From assembly GCF_900157385.1 (NCBI RefSeq), contig NZ_LT717701.1:2000219-2064218 (forward strand): DNA of 64,000 nucleotides. The letters run 5' to 3'. The stretch comes from Mycobacterium terramassiliense. GTDB taxonomy: Bacteria; Actinomycetota; Actinomycetes; Mycobacteriales; Mycobacteriaceae. The notes below the pieces were generated by a model that worked only from the letters and a program-made list of their open reading frames with translations, was not told where the DNA came from and ran no database searches. How positions within the stretch are numbered: the stretch's first letter is position 1; each line of letters begins with the position of its first letter. The translations under genes and the position numbers were made by a program. This document shows, piece by piece, positions 9,125 to 16,886 of this stretch.

Positions 9125-10853
9125 ACCCGATCGCGGTGTAGTTGAGGTCGGCGAGGCCGACCGCGCCGAAGTTGGCCAGCGTGCTGCGCACCGCGACGTC
9201 ACCGGGGGATTGGGTCAGCGGGAGGCTGAACCCCTCGGCCCAGATCAGCTTGTCGAGGTCGTTGGCCAACGCCCGCGCCTTGGCCGGATCGAGCTCTTCG
9301 AGCGTCCGCTCGATCGCGGCGTCGATCTCCGGGCTGCCGATCTTGCCGAAGTTGCTTGCCCCGTCGGACTGGTAGATCTGCGTCAGCGACGACAACGGGA
9401 ACGCGTCGCCCAGCCAACCGAACTGCGCGATGTCGAACGCGCCGACGTTGATGTAGTTGGTGAAGAACCCGCTGCCGGACCTCGCGACGAGTTCGAGCTT
9501 GACGCCGATCTGGGCGAGGCTGTGCTGGGCGATCTGCGCGAACGCGCGGCTGCCCTGCGCGTCGTAGAACAAGTCGCGGATGACGAGCTGGCGGCCGTCC
9601 TTCTCCCGGAACTGGCCGCCCCGCTTCCAGCCCAACTGGTCCAATTCCCGGCTCGCCTCGGCCGGGTCGTAGGGGACGATGAAGCTGTTGTCCTGGTAGC
9701 CCTCCTGCCCGGCGACGTAGATGTGGTTACCCAGCGCCACCGGGTTGTCGGTGAGCCCGTACTGGACGACCTTGGCGATGGTCTGCCGGTCAATGCCCTT
9801 GGACACGGCGACGCGCAGCGCCCTGTCCTCCAGGATCGCCCCGTGGGACCCGTTGAAGGTGAAGTGCGACCAGCTCGGCGCGGGCGCGCGGCGGATCGAA
9901 ATGCCCTTGGTGCGTTGGGCGATCGTCAGCTGATCCACCGTGCCGATCCCGGTCGCATCGATCGTGTTGTTCTGCAGCGCCGGCAGCCGTGCCGCGTCGT
10001 CGAGCACCAGGTACGTGATGCTGTCCAGGCGGGGCCGCGCGCCCCACCATTTCGGGTTGCGGGTCAAGACGATTCGCTGCGTGGTCCGGTCCAACGACGA
10101 CACGACGAACGGACCGGCGGACGGGCCGGGCCCGTCGAGCTGGCCCTTGTTGAACACCTCGGGCGTGGCGGTCATGCTGGCAGGCAGCAGCATGCCGTTG
10201 CCGGCGAACATGCCGCGCCACTCGGCGTACGGCTTGGCGAACGTCATCACGGCCTCCCGGTCATCCTCCCCGCGGGTGACCGAAGCGACCCGGTCCGCGC
10301 CGCCGGGACCGGCGATCTCGAACGTCTTGTCGGCGCCGGACAGGGCGCGGATCTGGCTGTCGATGTCGCGCCAGGTGATCGGCGTGCCGTCGGACCACAC
10401 GGCTTTCGGGTTGATGGTGTAGGTGACCACCTGCGGGTTGGTCCCGGTGAGCTCGACGCTGGTGAAGTAGTCGGTGTCGACGGTCGTCGACCCGTCCGGC
10501 CCGATGACGAACGCGCGCGGCAGGGTCGCCTTCATCATCCCGGCGACCTCGGCCGAGTTGCCGTCGATGCTCAGGATGTTGAAGTTCGGCGGAAAATCGC
10601 TGAGCGCCAGCCGCAGGTTTCCGCCGTCGCGCAGCGTCGCGGGATCCCGCGGGTTGACGTCGCTGGTGGTGCCGATCGAGGCGTTGTTGCCGGTCGGCGG
10701 CGCCAGGTCGATGGCCGGCGAGCAGCCGGTCAGCGCCAAACCGGCGATTACCAACAGGCTCAGCACCCGCCGAGCCCGCGTCCAGGGCGCGGATTTGCCC
10801 CCAAACCCCGCGCTGAGCGCAGTCTCGGCGCCGAAGGATCCCGCCCTAGACAT
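9111..10853 (-). CDS. oppA: Oligopeptide ABC transporter substrate-binding lipoprotein OppA
   Basis: A 580-residue periplasmic-type solute-binding lipoprotein (SBP family 5). The signal peptide is unusually late, with the hydrophobic core at residues 30-41 and the lipobox LTGC at 41-44. The family-5 body follows: the anhydrous start of domain I (GGNLRLALSDFPPNFN), peptide-binding domain II, and the C-terminal return. The ATG at 10851-10853 overlaps the oppD stop by 8 bases. It is the last gene of oppBCDA and captures peptides at the outer face for the importer. In M. tuberculosis OppABCD (Rv1280c-Rv1283c) is linked to peptide uptake, including glutathione. Confidence 0.92.
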   Translation of the reverse strand: MSRAGSFGAETALSAGFGGKSAPWTRARRVLSLLVIAGLALTGCSPAIDLAPPTGNNASIGTTSDVNPRDPATLRDGGNLRLALSDFPPNFNILSIDGNSAEVAGMMKATLPRAFVIGPDGSTTVDTDYFTSVELTGTNPQVVTYTINPKAVWSDGTPITWRDIDSQIRALSGADKTFEIAGPGGADRVASVTRGEDDREAVMTFAKPYAEWRGMFAGNGMLLPASMTATPEVFNKGQLDGPGPSAGPFVVSSLDRTTQRIVLTRNPKWWGARPRLDSITYLVLDDAARLPALQNNTIDATGIGTVDQLTIAQRTKGISIRRAPAPSWSHFTFNGSHGAILEDRALRVAVSKGIDRQTIAKVVQYGLTDNPVALGNHIYVAGQEGYQDNSFIVPYDPAEASRELDQLGWKRGGQFREKDGRQLVIRDLFYDAQGSRAFAQIAQHSLAQIGVKLELVARSGSGFFTNYINVGAFDIAQFGWLGDAFPLSSLTQIYQSDGASNFGKIGSPEIDAAIERTLEELDPAKARALANDLDKLIWAEGFSLPLTQSPGDVAVRSTLANFGAVGLADLNYTAIGFMRN

Positions 10854-12684
10854 GCTTGCCCGGATCCGGTTGCGGCACCGCTCCCAGCAGCTGGCGCGTG
10901 TAGTCGTGCTGCGGGTTGCGGAACAGCTCGTCGCTGTCGCCCTGCTCCACGATGGCGCCGGCATGCATCACCGCAACCCGGTGGGCCAGGTGCTTGACCA
11001 CGGAAAGGTCATGGGAGACAAAGAGATACGACAGGCCGAACTGCTCTTGCAGGTCGAGCAGCAGGTTGATGATCCCGGCCTGGATCGAGACGTCGAGCGC
11101 GGACACCGGCTCGTCGAGGGCCAGGATCTTGGGCTGCAGCGCCAGCGCCCGCGCGATGCCGATGCGCTGCTTCTGGCCGCCGGAAAACTCGGCGGGGTAG
11201 CGGGCCGCATCGGCGCGGCGCAGCCCCACGATGTCGAGCAGCTCGGCGACCCGCGCGTTGGTGTCACTCTTGCCGAAGCCGTTGGCCCGCAACGGTTCGG
11301 CGAGCAGCTCGAAGACGGGCAACCTCGGGTCCAGCGACGCGACCGGGTCCTGGAACACGACCTGGATGTCGCGGCGCAGCGCGCGGCGGCTCGCCGGCGT
11401 CAACGAAGCCGCGTCGTGGCCCAGCACCTCGATCGACCCCGACTGCGGCGCAACCAGTTCCAGGATCTCGTGCAGCGTGGTCGACTTGCCCGAGCCGGAT
11501 TCCCCGACGATGCCCAGGGTGCGGCCCTGTCGCAGCTCGAAACTGATGCCGTCGACGGCGCGGACCTCGCCGACGGTCCGGCGCAACACCACGCCCTTGG
11601 TCAGCTTGTAGGTCTTGACCAGGTCGCGCACCCGCACAACGACGGACGAGTCTCCGACGGCCGCCGCGCGGGCGGAGGTGTTGACCCCGTAGATGTCCGC
11701 GGCGCTGCGCTCGCCCACCTGGTCGGTGCGGATGCAGGCCGCCCGATGGTCCACGCCGACCTCCACCAATTCCGGTTCCGCGGAGCGGCATTCGTCGATC
11801 ACCAGCGGGCAGCGCGGCGCGAACGGGCAGCCCGGCTCGAGCCCCACCAACGACGGCGGCGCGCCGGGGATGGGCACCAGCCGGGTGCCCTGGGCGGCGT
11901 CCAACCGGGGCACAGATCCCAACAGCCCCACCGTGTAGGGCATCTGGCGGACGCGGTAAAGCTCCGTCACGCCGGCGAATTCGACGACCCGCCCGGCGTA
12001 CATCACCAGGGCCCGGTCGGCGAACTCGGCGACCACGCCGAGGTCGTGAGTGATGATGAGCACCCCGGCGCCGGTGACGTCGCGGGCGGTCTTGAGCACC
12101 TCCAGGATCTGCGCCTGCACCGTCACGTCCAGGGCGGTGGTCGGCTCGTCGCAGATCAACAGGTCGGGGTCGTTGGCGATCGCGATCGCGATGACCACCC
12201 GCTGCCGTTCGCCGCCGGACAGCTCGTGGGGAAACGCGCGGGCGCGCCGCTCTGGCTGCGAGATGCCCACCAGCTCAAGCAGTTCCACCGCGCGCCGGCG
12301 GGCCGCCTTCCTGCCGATCTGCGGCTGGTGCACCTCGATCGCCTCGGCGATCTGGTCGCCCACGGTGTAGACCGGCGTCAGCGCCGACATCGGGTCCTGG
12401 AACACCATGCCGACCGCCTTGCCGCGGAGCCGCGACATCGCATCGTCGTCGAGCCCCAGCAGCTCGGTGCCGTGCAACCGCACCGAGCCGCGCACGCGCG
12501 CGTATGCCGGCAGCAGCCCCACCACCGCCATGGCCGACACGGACTTGCCGGAGCCCGACTCGCCGACCATGGCCACCACCTCGCCGGGCTCGATGTGGTA
12601 GCTGATGCCGCGCACCGCTGTCACCGGCTGGCCGTCGGTCGGGAAGTCGACGGCCAGGTCGGTCACCTCCAGCAGCGGGCTCAT
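10846..12684 (-). CDS. oppD: Oligopeptide ABC transporter ATPase OppD (two ABC domains)
   Basis: A 612-residue protein with two complete ABC ATPase domains in tandem, a fusion of what other bacteria encode as OppD and OppF. Walker A motifs GESGSGKS occur at residues 41-48 and 394-401, each with a downstream LSGGERQR or FSGGQKQR signature and a Walker B ending in DEP. A Cys-containing oligopeptide/dipeptide C-terminal motif lies between the domains (GCPFAPRCP), a probable iron-sulfur site in OppD/DppD proteins. It energises transport through OppBC. ATG start; overlaps oppC by 4 bases. Confidence 0.94.
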   Translation of the reverse strand: MSPLLEVTDLAVDFPTDGQPVTAVRGISYHIEPGEVVAMVGESGSGKSVSAMAVVGLLPAYARVRGSVRLHGTELLGLDDDAMSRLRGKAVGMVFQDPMSALTPVYTVGDQIAEAIEVHQPQIGRKAARRRAVELLELVGISQPERRARAFPHELSGGERQRVVIAIAIANDPDLLICDEPTTALDVTVQAQILEVLKTARDVTGAGVLIITHDLGVVAEFADRALVMYAGRVVEFAGVTELYRVRQMPYTVGLLGSVPRLDAAQGTRLVPIPGAPPSLVGLEPGCPFAPRCPLVIDECRSAEPELVEVGVDHRAACIRTDQVGERSAADIYGVNTSARAAAVGDSSVVVRVRDLVKTYKLTKGVVLRRTVGEVRAVDGISFELRQGRTLGIVGESGSGKSTTLHEILELVAPQSGSIEVLGHDAASLTPASRRALRRDIQVVFQDPVASLDPRLPVFELLAEPLRANGFGKSDTNARVAELLDIVGLRRADAARYPAEFSGGQKQRIGIARALALQPKILALDEPVSALDVSIQAGIINLLLDLQEQFGLSYLFVSHDLSVVKHLAHRVAVMHAGAIVEQGDSDELFRNPQHDYTRQLLGAVPQPDPGKHV

Positions 12685-13604
12685 CGGGCGCCGCCCCGCC
12701 CCATCCCGCTGCCGGGGTCGAGCGCGTCACGCAGCCCGTCGCCGGTCAGGTTGGCGCACACCAGGATCAGCACCAGAACCCCGGCCGGAAACAGAAACAC
12801 CCAAGGGAATGTGGTCGCGGATTGGGTGCCGTTGGCGATCAGCGTGCCCAGCGACACGTCGGGCGGCTGGATGCCGAAACCGAGGAAGCTCAGGCCGGTT
12901 TCGGCCAGGATGGCCGAGGCGACGTTGAGCGCGGCGTCGATGATCAGGATCGAGGCCACGTTGGGTACCACGTGACCGATGATGATCCGGCGGCTGGAGA
13001 CACCCATATACCGTGCGGCGCGGATGAATTCGCGCTCGCGCAGGCTCATGGTCATGCCGCGGACCATGCGCGAACTGATCATCCAGCCGAAGGCGGCCAG
13101 CAGCAGCACCAGCAGCAGGACGCTGGAGGACTTCTTGACCCGCGGCGTGAGGATGGCGATGAGGATGAAGCTGGGCACCACCAGCAGCAGGTCGACCACC
13201 CACATCAGCACCCGGTCGCGCCAGCCGCCGAAGTAGCCGGCGATGGAACCCACGGTGGCGGCAATCCCGGTGGAGATGAAGGCCACGCACACGCCGATCA
13301 GCATCGACTTCTGCATGCCCCGCAGGATTTGCGCCAGCAGGTCCTGGCCCATCGCGTTGGTGCCCAGCCAGTGCCGGGCGTTCGGCGGCTGCAGCAGCGC
13401 GCTGAAGTCGAGATCGTCGTAGGAGTAAGGCAGCAGCGACGGCAGCGCGTAGCAACCGACGAACAGCAGCACGAGCAGCGCCAGCGACGCCACCGCGAGC
13501 CGGTTGCGGCCGAACCTGCGCAGCACCAGGGTGCGCCGCGAGGCGAACTCCACCTCCTCCGGAGCCGAAAGACCCTGTGCGGCAGTGGTTTCAGCGCTTG
13601 TCAT
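12681..13604 (-). CDS. oppC: Oligopeptide ABC transporter permease OppC
   Basis: A 307-residue inner-membrane permease with about six transmembrane segments. An N-terminal helix at about 37-56 precedes a periplasmic loop with the NxMGQDLLAQI motif characteristic of OppC/DppC, and the EAA-type cytoplasmic loop lies at RAARYMGVSSRRI. It pairs with OppB to form the peptide channel. It overlaps oppB and oppD by 4 bases at each end, so the operon is tightly coupled. Confidence 0.93.
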   Translation of the reverse strand: MTSAETTAAQGLSAPEEVEFASRRTLVLRRFGRNRLAVASLALLVLLFVGCYALPSLLPYSYDDLDFSALLQPPNARHWLGTNAMGQDLLAQILRGMQKSMLIGVCVAFISTGIAATVGSIAGYFGGWRDRVLMWVVDLLLVVPSFILIAILTPRVKKSSSVLLLVLLLAAFGWMISSRMVRGMTMSLREREFIRAARYMGVSSRRIIIGHVVPNVASILIIDAALNVASAILAETGLSFLGFGIQPPDVSLGTLIANGTQSATTFPWVFLFPAGVLVLILVCANLTGDGLRDALDPGSGMGRGGAR

Positions 13605-14575
13605 GACACCCGCACCCTAGGATCGAGTGCGGCGTAGAAGACGTCGGAGAGCAGGCCGGCCAGCAGCACCACCGTGCCGGAGAACAGGGTGATGGCGGCG
13701 ATGATGTTGGTGTCCTGCGTGGATATGCCCTGCACCAGCCATTCGCCCATGCCGTGCCAGCCGAAGATCTTCTCGACGAACACCGCGCCGGTGACCAGCC
13801 CGGCCACCCCGTAGGCGAACAGCGTCGCCAGCGGTATCAGCGCGGTGCGCAGCCCGTGTTTGAGCAGCGCGCGCCGGCGGGTGAGGCCCTTGGCGCGGGC
13901 GGTGCGGATGAAGTCCTGGCCGAGGACGTCGAGCATCGCGTTGCGCTGGTAACGGCTGTAGCCGGCGGCGGCCATCAGCGAGAGCGTCAGCGTGGGCAGG
14001 ATCAAGTGCCGCAGCCGGTCGAGCACCTCGTGCCAGCCGCCGTCCACGCCCGGCGACGTCTCCCCGGTGTAGTCGAAGAGCTGCAGGCCGGTGGCCCAGT
14101 TCACCCGCAGCGCCCCGAGGATCAACAGGTTGGCGATGACGAACGACGGGGTGCTGAGCACCAGCAGCGCCAGCATGGTGACGAGGCGGTCACTGAGCCG
14201 GTACTGGCGAATCGCCCCCCAGGCCCCCGCCACGATGCCCAGCACGGTGCCCACCACCGAGCCGACCACCAGCAGCCGCAGGGTCACTCCGACGCGGCGC
14301 CACAGCGTGGTGCCGACGGGCTGGCCGGTGATGGTGGTGCCGAAGTCGCCGCGCACCACGTGCGAGGCCCAGTGCGCGTAGCGGATCGGGATCGGCTGGT
14401 CCAGGCCGAGCGCGTGGGCCTTGGCGTCGATGACCGCCTGCGGCGGGCGTGGATTGCGCTGTAACAGGCTGTCCAGCGGCGAGAACGCCAACGAGGTCAG
14501 GCAATAGGTCAGAAACGAGGCCAGCGCCAGCAGCACGATGTAGTTGAGCACCCGGCGCGCCAGAAACCGGATCAT
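13601..14575 (-). CDS. oppB: Oligopeptide ABC transporter permease OppB
   Basis: A 324-residue permease, first gene of the oppBCDA operon. The N-terminal helix (IVLLALASFLTYCLTSLAF) and the conserved GLDQPIP segment are standard for OppB/DppB, as is the EAA loop RTARAKGLTRRR. The start chosen is the ATG at 14573-14575, which gives the usual N-terminus MIRFLARR; the frame is open for 35 further codons upstream without similarity. Length fits Rv1283c. The promoter should lie in the 202-bp gap shared with the divergent carbonic anhydrase gene. Confidence 0.93.
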   Translation of the reverse strand: MIRFLARRVLNYIVLLALASFLTYCLTSLAFSPLDSLLQRNPRPPQAVIDAKAHALGLDQPIPIRYAHWASHVVRGDFGTTITGQPVGTTLWRRVGVTLRLLVVGSVVGTVLGIVAGAWGAIRQYRLSDRLVTMLALLVLSTPSFVIANLLILGALRVNWATGLQLFDYTGETSPGVDGGWHEVLDRLRHLILPTLTLSLMAAAGYSRYQRNAMLDVLGQDFIRTARAKGLTRRRALLKHGLRTALIPLATLFAYGVAGLVTGAVFVEKIFGWHGMGEWLVQGISTQDTNIIAAITLFSGTVVLLAGLLSDVFYAALDPRVRVS

Positions 14576-14716
14576 GCCCGCCCGTTCCGCATTGGGACAG
14601 GTTAACGAGCCGACGGCGGAGCGGCAGGGTCCCCGTCGCGCAGCGTCGCCGATTGTCGCTGCGAGGTGGACAAAAGACACCCATCGGGCCCCCGACGTCC
14701 GCCCTGATTTTTACCC

Positions 14717-14745
14717 GTGAACTCCGGATGGCCGGTTGCTACGAT
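14717..14745 (+). promoter_or_regulatory. Candidate promoter of canA
   Basis: GTGAAC (14717-14722) and TACGAT (14740-14745) are 17 bases apart, with a TG two bases before the -10, like an extended -10 SigA promoter. It lies 33 bases before the canA start. The -35 match is weak. Confidence 0.35.
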
Positions 14746-14777
14746 CCACTCCGCACTGACCGATCCAGGAGGCTTGC

Positions 14778-15269
14778 GTGACGGTTACCGATGACTACCT
14801 GGCCAATAACGCCAAATACGCGAGCGGCTTCACGGGCCCTCTGCCGATGCCGCCGAGCAAACACGTCGCGGTGGTCGCCTGCATGGACGCCCGGCTCGAC
14901 GTCTACCGCGTTCTCGGGCTCAACGAGGGGGAGGCCCACGTCATCCGCAACGCCGGCGGCGTCGTCACCGACGACGTCATCCGCTCGCTCGCCATCAGCC
15001 AGCGGCTGCTGGGCACCCGCGAGATCATCCTGATCCACCATTCCGACTGCGGGATGCTGACGTTCACCGATGACGATTTCAAGCGCGCCATCCAGGACGA
15101 GATCGGCGTCAAACCGCCGTGGGCCGCCGAGGCGTTCCCCGACGCGGCGGAGGACGTCCGCCAGTCGCTGCGTCGCATCGAGAACAGCCCGTTCGTGACC
15201 AAGCACGTGTCGCTGCGCGGCTTCGTCTTCGACGTCGCCACCGGCAAGCTCAGGGAAGTCACCCGCTAG
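14778..15269 (+). CDS. canA: Beta-carbonic anhydrase CanA (Rv1284-like)
   Basis: A 163-residue beta-class carbonic anhydrase interconverting CO2 and bicarbonate in the cytoplasm. The zinc ligands and catalytic dyad are in place: Cys35, Asp37 and Arg39 in CMDAR, then His88 and Cys91 in HHSDC, as in Rv1284. The GTG start has a very strong ribosome binding site (AGGAGG, 14767-14772). It is convergent with the thioesterase gene, with a long inverted repeat between them. It supplies bicarbonate for carboxylation reactions and may aid pH control. In M. tuberculosis the same gene precedes cysD. Confidence 0.95.
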   Translation: MTVTDDYLANNAKYASGFTGPLPMPPSKHVAVVACMDARLDVYRVLGLNEGEAHVIRNAGGVVTDDVIRSLAISQRLLGTREIILIHHSDCGMLTFTDDDFKRAIQDEIGVKPPWAAEAFPDAAEDVRQSLRRIENSPFVTKHVSLRGFVFDVATGKLREVTR

Positions 15270-15281
15270 CGCTGCTCCCTT

Positions 15282-15343
15282 CGCCGAGCGTGATCTCAGG
15301 GCGAGAAATTGGCCATTTTTTCGCCCTGAGAGCACGTTCGGCG
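15282..15343. terminator. Long inverted repeat between convergent genes
   Basis: Arms of 23 bases at 15282-15304 and 15321-15343 match at 21 of 23 positions around a 16-base loop. The loop ends in a run of T. It sits between the stops of canA and the thioesterase gene, so it could stop transcription in both directions. The arms begin with CGCCGA(G/A)CGTG, similar to the repeat near 19702, so it may also be a member of a dispersed repeat family. Confidence 0.55.
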
Positions 15344-15348
15344 GCGGC

Positions 15349-15786
15349 TCAGCCCACCTTGTAGGTCGCCAGGGCCTTGGCGACCAGCGTGCCGTCGGCG
15401 TCGACGATCTCGGCCTCGCAGTTGACCAGCGACCGCCCCCGCCGCAGCACCCGGCCGATTCCGATGACGTCGGTGGCGCGCGCCGGCGCCAGGAAGTCCA
15501 GCGCCATCGACACCGTTACCCCGCGCAGTTGCGGCGGCGCGTCCGCGCCGCACCACGCGGCCGCCATGACGGTCAGGTCGGCCAGCGTCGCGATGGCGCC
15601 GCCGTGGACCACGTCGCCGACGGTGACATTGGACGAATCCCACGGCAGCCGCAGGCGCACCTCGTCGTCGCCGAGCTCGTCGGCGACGATCCCCAGCTTC
15701 GCGACGAAGGGCGATTGGGGGAGGAATTGCGCAATAACTTCGCGGCCGCTCTGCGTTCCAGTTGTCATGCGCCCATGCTGTCGCAC
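15349..15786 (-). CDS. PaaI-type hotdog thioesterase
   Basis: A single-domain hotdog-fold acyl-CoA thioesterase of up to 145 residues. The motif VVHGGAIATLADLTVM is the PaaI-family catalytic region (HGG with an acidic residue 8 positions on), and the end of the fold is VNCEAEIVDADGTLVAKALATYKVG. It would hydrolyse small or aromatic acyl-CoA thioesters in the cytoplasm. The start may instead be the ATG at 15766-15768 (MTTGTQSG), giving 139 residues; neither has a clear ribosome binding site. It is not present between Rv1284 and cysD in M. tuberculosis as I recall. Confidence 0.82.
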   Translation of the reverse strand: MRQHGRMTTGTQSGREVIAQFLPQSPFVAKLGIVADELGDDEVRLRLPWDSSNVTVGDVVHGGAIATLADLTVMAAAWCGADAPPQLRGVTVSMALDFLAPARATDVIGIGRVLRRGRSLVNCEAEIVDADGTLVAKALATYKVG

Positions 15787-15896
15787 CGGAGGGTCGCCGC
15801 AAAGGGGTTACCGGCCGCGTGGCGCGATGCGTCGGGCGGTCGTCGCGTGCGCCAAAGCATTGACACCGGCGGGGCCGGCTGGTTCCATAGACGGCA

Positions 15897-15953
15897 ATGA
15901 CCATAAAGATGGTCAATCCGATCACCTTTATCAGGAATAAGACGACGAGGTAG
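15897..15953 (+). CDS. Possible 18-codon leader ORF before cysD
   Basis: ATG at 15897, 18 codons, TAG at 15951-15953, three bases before the cysD ATG and in the same frame. It has no cysteine codon, so it does not resemble the cysteine-attenuator leaders described upstream of some mycobacterial sulfur genes. It spans the inverted repeat at 15903-15931. It may be a real leader peptide, a coupling device, or chance. Confidence 0.25.
   Translation: MTIKMVNPITFIRNKTTR
15903..15931. promoter_or_regulatory. AT-rich inverted repeat upstream of cysD
   Basis: Half-sites ATAAAGATGGTC (15903-15914) and GATCACCTTTAT (15920-15931) match at 10 of 12 positions with a 5-base spacer. The location 26 bases before cysD suits an operator or a small RNA hairpin. 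The low GC stands out. The regulator is unknown. Confidence 0.4.
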
Positions 15954-15956
15954 CCG

Positions 15957-16886
15957 ATGACCAGCGCTGTGAACGCGGCCCCCGCCGCCGGCCAGTACGA
16001 GTTGAGCCACCTGCGCTCGCTCGAGGCCGAGGCGATCCACATCATCCGGGAGGTGGCCGCCGAGTTCGAGCGGCCGGTGCTGTTGTTCTCCGGCGGCAAG
16101 GACTCCATCGTCATGCTGCACCTGGCGCTCAAGGCGTTCCGTCCCGGGCGGCTGCCGTTCCCGGTGATGCACGTCGACACCGGCCACAACTTCGACGAGG
16201 TGATCGCCGCCCGCGACGAACTGGTCGCCGAGTCCGGGGTGCGCCTGGTGGTGGCGTCGGTGCAGGAGGACATCGACGCGGGCCGCGTCGTCGAGACCAT
16301 CCCGTCGCGCAATCCGATCCAGACCGTGACGCTGCTGCGCGCCATCCGGGAGAACAAGTTCGACGCCGCGTTCGGCGGCGCGCGCCGCGACGAGGAAAAG
16401 GCGCGGGCCAAGGAGCGGGTGTTCAGCTTCCGTGACGAGTTCGGGCAATGGGACCCCAAGGCCCAGCGGCCCGAGCTGTGGAACCTCTACAACGGCCGGC
16501 ACCACAAGGGCGAGCACATCCGCGTCTTCCCGCTGTCCAACTGGACCGAATTCGACATCTGGTCCTACATCGGCGCCGAGAAGGTCAAGCTGCCGTCGAT
16601 CTATTTTGCACACCGCCGCAAGGTGTTCAGCCGCGACGGCATGCTGCTGGCGGTGCACCGGCACATGCAGCCGCGCGCCGACGAGCCGGTGTTCGAGGCG
16701 ACGGTGCGGTTCCGCACCGTCGGCGACGTCACCTGCACCGGGTGCGTGGAGTCGGAGGCCTCCACCGTGTCGGAGGTCATCGCCGAGACGGCGGTGTCCC
16801 GACTGACCGAGCGCGGCGCGACCCGGGCCGACGACCGCATCTCGGAGGCCGGGATGGAAGACCGGAAACGACAGGGCTACTTCTGA
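15957..16886 (+). CDS. cysD: Sulfate adenylyltransferase subunit 2, CysD
   Basis: A 309-residue ATP sulfurylase small subunit, making adenosine 5'-phosphosulfate from sulfate and ATP with its GTPase partner CysN. The PP-loop SGGKDS is at residues 45-50, and the family end EAGMEDRKRQGYF is intact. The ATG at 15957 is preceded by GAGGT; the M. tuberculosis protein is annotated slightly longer, but a TAG stop lies just upstream here. It overlaps cysNC by one base (TGATG at 16884-16888), so the subunits are co-translated. It acts in the cytoplasm in sulfate assimilation and sulfolipid supply. Confidence 0.95.
   Translation: MTSAVNAAPAAGQYELSHLRSLEAEAIHIIREVAAEFERPVLLFSGGKDSIVMLHLALKAFRPGRLPFPVMHVDTGHNFDEVIAARDELVAESGVRLVVASVQEDIDAGRVVETIPSRNPIQTVTLLRAIRENKFDAAFGGARRDEEKARAKERVFSFRDEFGQWDPKAQRPELWNLYNGRHHKGEHIRVFPLSNWTEFDIWSYIGAEKVKLPSIYFAHRRKVFSRDGMLLAVHRHMQPRADEPVFEATVRFRTVGDVTCTGCVESEASTVSEVIAETAVSRLTERGATRADDRISEAGMEDRKRQGYF

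Noticed and set aside
10474..12975. 833-codon plus-strand frame antisense to oppD/oppA
   Set aside because: Shadow of OppD and OppA, both of which have clear motifs on the minus strand.
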